From DASRHT01 sp035293765 (GTDB taxonomy: Bacteria; Chloroflexota; Ktedonobacteria; Ktedonobacterales; Ktedonobacteraceae), in NCBI GenBank assembly GCA_035293765.1, contig DATGMF010000061.1:62001-126000 (forward strand): a stretch of 64,000 nucleotides of DNA. The letters run 5' to 3'. Positions 61,575 to 64,000 of the stretch are shown piece after piece. Positions within the stretch are counted from its first letter, which is position 1, and each line of letters starts with the position of its first letter. Both the position numbers and the translations under genes were made by a program. The notes under the pieces were generated by a model. That model saw nothing but the letters and a program-made list of their open reading frames with translations. It was not told the DNA's origin and made no database searches.

Positions 61575-61831
61575 CTGGAACGAGCGGAGTAGAAAGCGCC
61601 GAACTGCCAGAGAAGAGGGGTCACCGGGTGGAAGCCCCTTTCAGTTACAGCTTTCGAACGTGGCTCGTGAGTCGAAGATCCGAGACAATACGCGTGCTAA
61701 GATCTTCCGGGGACAGCCCGTTAACGCTGCTCTGAGGATAGCTGATTCTAGATTGGTTGGGTGAATCAACTATCGAAACAAGGTGGTACCGCGAGCGCTG
61801 CCCTCGTCCTTGCGAGGTGGCAGCGTTTTTT
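61575..61831 (+). promoter_or_regulatory. T-box riboswitch of valS (specifier GUG)
   Basis: The T-box AAGGTGGTACCGCG lies at 61780-61793, followed by a terminator stem CGCTGCC/GGCAGCG with ctcg/cgag extension and six T residues to 61831. Stem I has the basal helix ACGAGC/GCTCGT (61580-61585 with 61663-61668), an AGTA/GAA loop-E motif, and the specifier GTG at 61660-61662 after GAAC. GUG is a valine codon and the next gene is valS. Uncharged tRNA-Val would stabilise the antiterminator and switch valS on. Confidence 0.9.
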
Positions 61832-61855
61832 AGTCTGCAAAAGGAGTACCTACCA

Positions 61856-64000
61856 ATGTTACCCAACCGTTACGATTTCCACGAGGCTGAGCCGAAACTG
61901 GCTTGTCTCTGGGCCGAGGCCGGCCTGTATGCGTTCGACGCTGACGGCTCCGGTCCCATTTTTACCATTGATACGCCGCCCGCCACTGTCTCCGGCGAAT
62001 TGCACATCGGCCATTGTTATTCTTACACGCAAACGGACGTGATTGCGCGCTTTCACCGCATGCGTGGGGAACGCGTTTTTTACCCGATGGGCTTTGATGA
62101 CAATGGCCTGCCGACCGAACGCTACGTTGAGAAGACGATCAGGCGCAAAGCAACCGCGATGGAGCGTGAGGAGTTTATCAGACTGTGTCTGGAACTGACC
62201 CGTCAGACCGAGGATCGCTTTGAGCACATCTGGCGCCGCCTCGGTTTGAGCGTTGATTGGCGCTATCGCTACTCGACCATCTCGTCTGAAGCCCGGCGTA
62301 CATCCCAGTGGTCGTTTATTCAACTCTATCAAGCCGGGCGCGCTTATACACAAATCGCGCCGACGCTCTGGTGTCCAGAGTGCCAGACAGCCATTGCACA
62401 GGCTGAGGTTGACGATACGATGCTGCCAACGCTGTTCTCAACGCTGGCATTTCGCCTGCCGGATGGTGGCACTCTGCCTATCGCGACCACGCGCCCGGAG
62501 CTGCTGCCGGCCTGCGTCGCCATTTTCGTTCATCCCGACGATACGCGCTATGCTCATTTGATCGGGACAACAGCGTGCATCGCCAGTGAAGGCTTCTCTC
62601 GGCAGGAGCGCATCGAGGTTCCGATCCTGGCCGACGAGTTGGCGAATCCCGCTAAGGGCAGCGGAGCCGTGATGTGCTGCACTTTTGGCGATTCCACCGA
62701 TGTCTACTGGTGGCGTACGCACCAATTGCCTTTGCGCACCGCTATTGGGCGTGATGGGCGCATGACGGAGCTCGCGGGGCCGCTGGCAGGTTTAGCGGTC
62801 ACAGAGGCGCGGCGGCTGATCCTCCAGCGTTTAGCTGATGCCGGATTGCTGCTGGGGCAGGAAACGATTGAGCATACTGTTGGTACTCATGAGCGTTGTG
62901 GGACACCCGTTGAATACCTGCATACTCGACAGTGGTTTATTCGCGTTCTGGATCAGAAAAAAAGCTTGATTGAAGCCGGGCGACAGATTCGCTGGTTTCC
63001 AGAGCATATGCAGATTCGCTATGAGCATTGGGTCGAGAATCTCCAGTGGGACTGGTGCATCTCGCGCCAGCGTTTCTTCGGCGTTCCGTTCCCTGCCTGG
63101 ACATGCCGCTCCTGTGGCGCATTAATCCTGGCAGCGTTAGAACAGTTGCCGCTTGATCCGCGCACTGCTGCGCCGTTGCATCCCTGCGCCTGTGGCTCGA
63201 CCGACTTTGAGCCGGAGCAGGATGTGATGGATACCTGGGCAACCTCATCCTGTACGCCCCTCATCATTGGGCGCTGGACGGACGATCCGGCCTGGTTTGC
63301 TCAGCACTTCCCGGCAGACCTGCGTCCACAGGCGCACGATATTATTCGCACCTGGGCATTCTATACCATAGTAAAATCGCTCTATCATACAGGCAAAATT
63401 CCCTGGCATTCTATCATGGTTTCTGGTCATGCATTATCGGCGCAACGCGGCAAAATCTCCAAGTCGAAGCAGCATGAAGAGGTCGGACCAAAGAGGGAGA
63501 TTGGGCCGATAGAGCTAATAGAGCAAGAATCAGCCGATGCTCTGCGCTATTGGGCCACCGCGATTAAAACGGGGAGCGATACCGTCTTCAACCCTGAGAT
63601 GATCGCCACAGGTCGCCGCCTGGTCAACAAGCTCTGGAGCGCCTGCCGTTTTGCCGAGAGCCGTTTGCAGGATGCTGTTACGACTATCAACAGCAACACG
63701 CCCCCTGCAACCCTCTTGCCGACGGATCGCTGGTTGCTCTCCCGCCTGGCTCGCACCATTGCTGCGGCTACTAACGAGCTGAATAATAACGAGTATGCAG
63801 CAGCGCGCGCGGAGGTTGAGCATTTCTTCTGGTCGGAGCTATGCGATAATTACCTGGAACTGGTCAAGGCTCGCCTGTACCGCGACGATGAACCGGCACG
63901 AGAAGCGGCGCAGTGGACGCTGTATCAGTCGTTACTCGCCGTTCTGAAGTTGCTGGCTCCGTACCTGCCGTATGTTACCGAGGCGCTTTACCAGCAGATG
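61856..64000 (+). CDS. valS: Valyl-tRNA synthetase (3' end outside window)
   Basis: The frame runs from the ATG at 61856, with AAAAGGAG ten bases upstream, to the window edge without a stop, giving 715 residues of a synthetase usually about 850 long. The HIGH motif is HIGH at 50-53 (GELHIGHCYSY), the KMSKS-type motif is KISKS at 533-537, and the CISRQRFFGVPFPAW block is typical of the I/L/V synthetases. The long segment between them is the editing domain. The upstream T-box with a valine specifier confirms ValRS over IleRS. The anticodon-binding domain begins near the right edge and is cut. Confidence 0.95.
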   Translation, partial: MLPNRYDFHEAEPKLACLWAEAGLYAFDADGSGPIFTIDTPPATVSGELHIGHCYSYTQTDVIARFHRMRGERVFYPMGFDDNGLPTERYVEKTIRRKATAMEREEFIRLCLELTRQTEDRFEHIWRRLGLSVDWRYRYSTISSEARRTSQWSFIQLYQAGRAYTQIAPTLWCPECQTAIAQAEVDDTMLPTLFSTLAFRLPDGGTLPIATTRPELLPACVAIFVHPDDTRYAHLIGTTACIASEGFSRQERIEVPILADELANPAKGSGAVMCCTFGDSTDVYWWRTHQLPLRTAIGRDGRMTELAGPLAGLAVTEARRLILQRLADAGLLLGQETIEHTVGTHERCGTPVEYLHTRQWFIRVLDQKKSLIEAGRQIRWFPEHMQIRYEHWVENLQWDWCISRQRFFGVPFPAWTCRSCGALILAALEQLPLDPRTAAPLHPCACGSTDFEPEQDVMDTWATSSCTPLIIGRWTDDPAWFAQHFPADLRPQAHDIIRTWAFYTIVKSLYHTGKIPWHSIMVSGHALSAQRGKISKSKQHEEVGPKREIGPIELIEQESADALRYWATAIKTGSDTVFNPEMIATGRRLVNKLWSACRFAESRLQDAVTTINSNTPPATLLPTDRWLLSRLARTIAAATNELNNNEYAAARAEVEHFFWSELCDNYLELVKARLYRDDEPAREAAQWTLYQSLLAVLKLLAPYLPYVTEALYQQM

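Overview
The window reads as chromosome of a soil-type, mycelium-forming Chloroflexota bacterium of the class Ktedonobacteria. This is inferred from gene content: a form I aerobic CO dehydrogenase locus, many XRE-TPR and XRE-WD40 regulators, an NB-ARC/TPR STAND protein, multi-GAF kinases, small zinc-ribbon and DUF4342/DUF2690/CsbD proteins, a T-box valS, and many short GC-rich palindromic repeats. No rRNA or tRNA gene and no CRISPR array was seen. Both window edges cut a gene: an NLR-like protein on the left and valS on the right.

Layout. 1-5.3 kb: end of a phosphorylase-NB-ARC-TPR protein, a nucleoside-kinase-like P-loop protein, an unlisted 47-residue two-helix membrane protein, a response-regulator/histidine-kinase hybrid, and a scar resembling the right end of a TnpB element. 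5.5-8.6 kb: an ESX/WXG-like cassette with a 580-residue protein ending in an ADP-ribosyltransferase toxin domain; a 124-bp MITE with 8-bp target duplication sits exactly at its stop codon. 8.7-11.3 kb: a solo TnpB with an atypical RuvC-II motif, an unknown protein, and a small XRE regulator preceded by two 17-bp direct repeats. 11.4-18.9 kb: coxM-coxS-coxL (CoxL carries the form I AYRCSFR loop), two unrelated minus-strand genes, then an XdhC-YHS fusion, coxG and a methyltransferase.

19-28.8 kb: three large minus-strand genes, a SNF2 helicase with a C-terminal DUF3883 nuclease-like domain, a DUF1156 adenine methyltransferase and a DUF499 ATPase. This looks like a compact DISARM-like or BREX-like defence cassette, and the middle of the methyltransferase gene is a low-GC mosaic block. 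29-41.8 kb: a secreted Ig-repeat protein, a ChlI/ComM-like pseudo-ATPase beside a second CoxG-like protein, a disordered protein, a GAF/PAS histidine kinase overlapping an HD hydrolase, YihY/BrkB, CsbD, a J-domain protein, a zinc-ribbon protein and an XRE-TPR regulator. 42.2-46.8 kb: the two subunits of a type IIA topoisomerase, probably topoisomerase IV.

46.8-64 kb: mixed single genes, including a pentapeptide-repeat/TIR protein, an EVE-domain protein next to a class IV aminotransferase, GabT, a membrane-anchored XRE-WD40 protein, an M20 peptidase and a YiiX-like cysteine peptidase. The right end holds a complete promoter/T-box/terminator leader with a GUG valine specifier, followed by valS. 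Two related MITEs with about 19-bp inverted ends and 10-bp target duplications lie at 58.7 and 61.3 kb; their long stems differ at four paired positions yet stay perfectly complementary.

Working together: coxMSL, the XdhC-YHS protein and coxG form an atmospheric CO-oxidation module. The NLR-like protein, the helicase-methyltransferase-ATPase trio, the TIR protein and the ART toxin are scattered conflict or defence functions among housekeeping genes. All family names come from motifs read by eye; no database search was possible.
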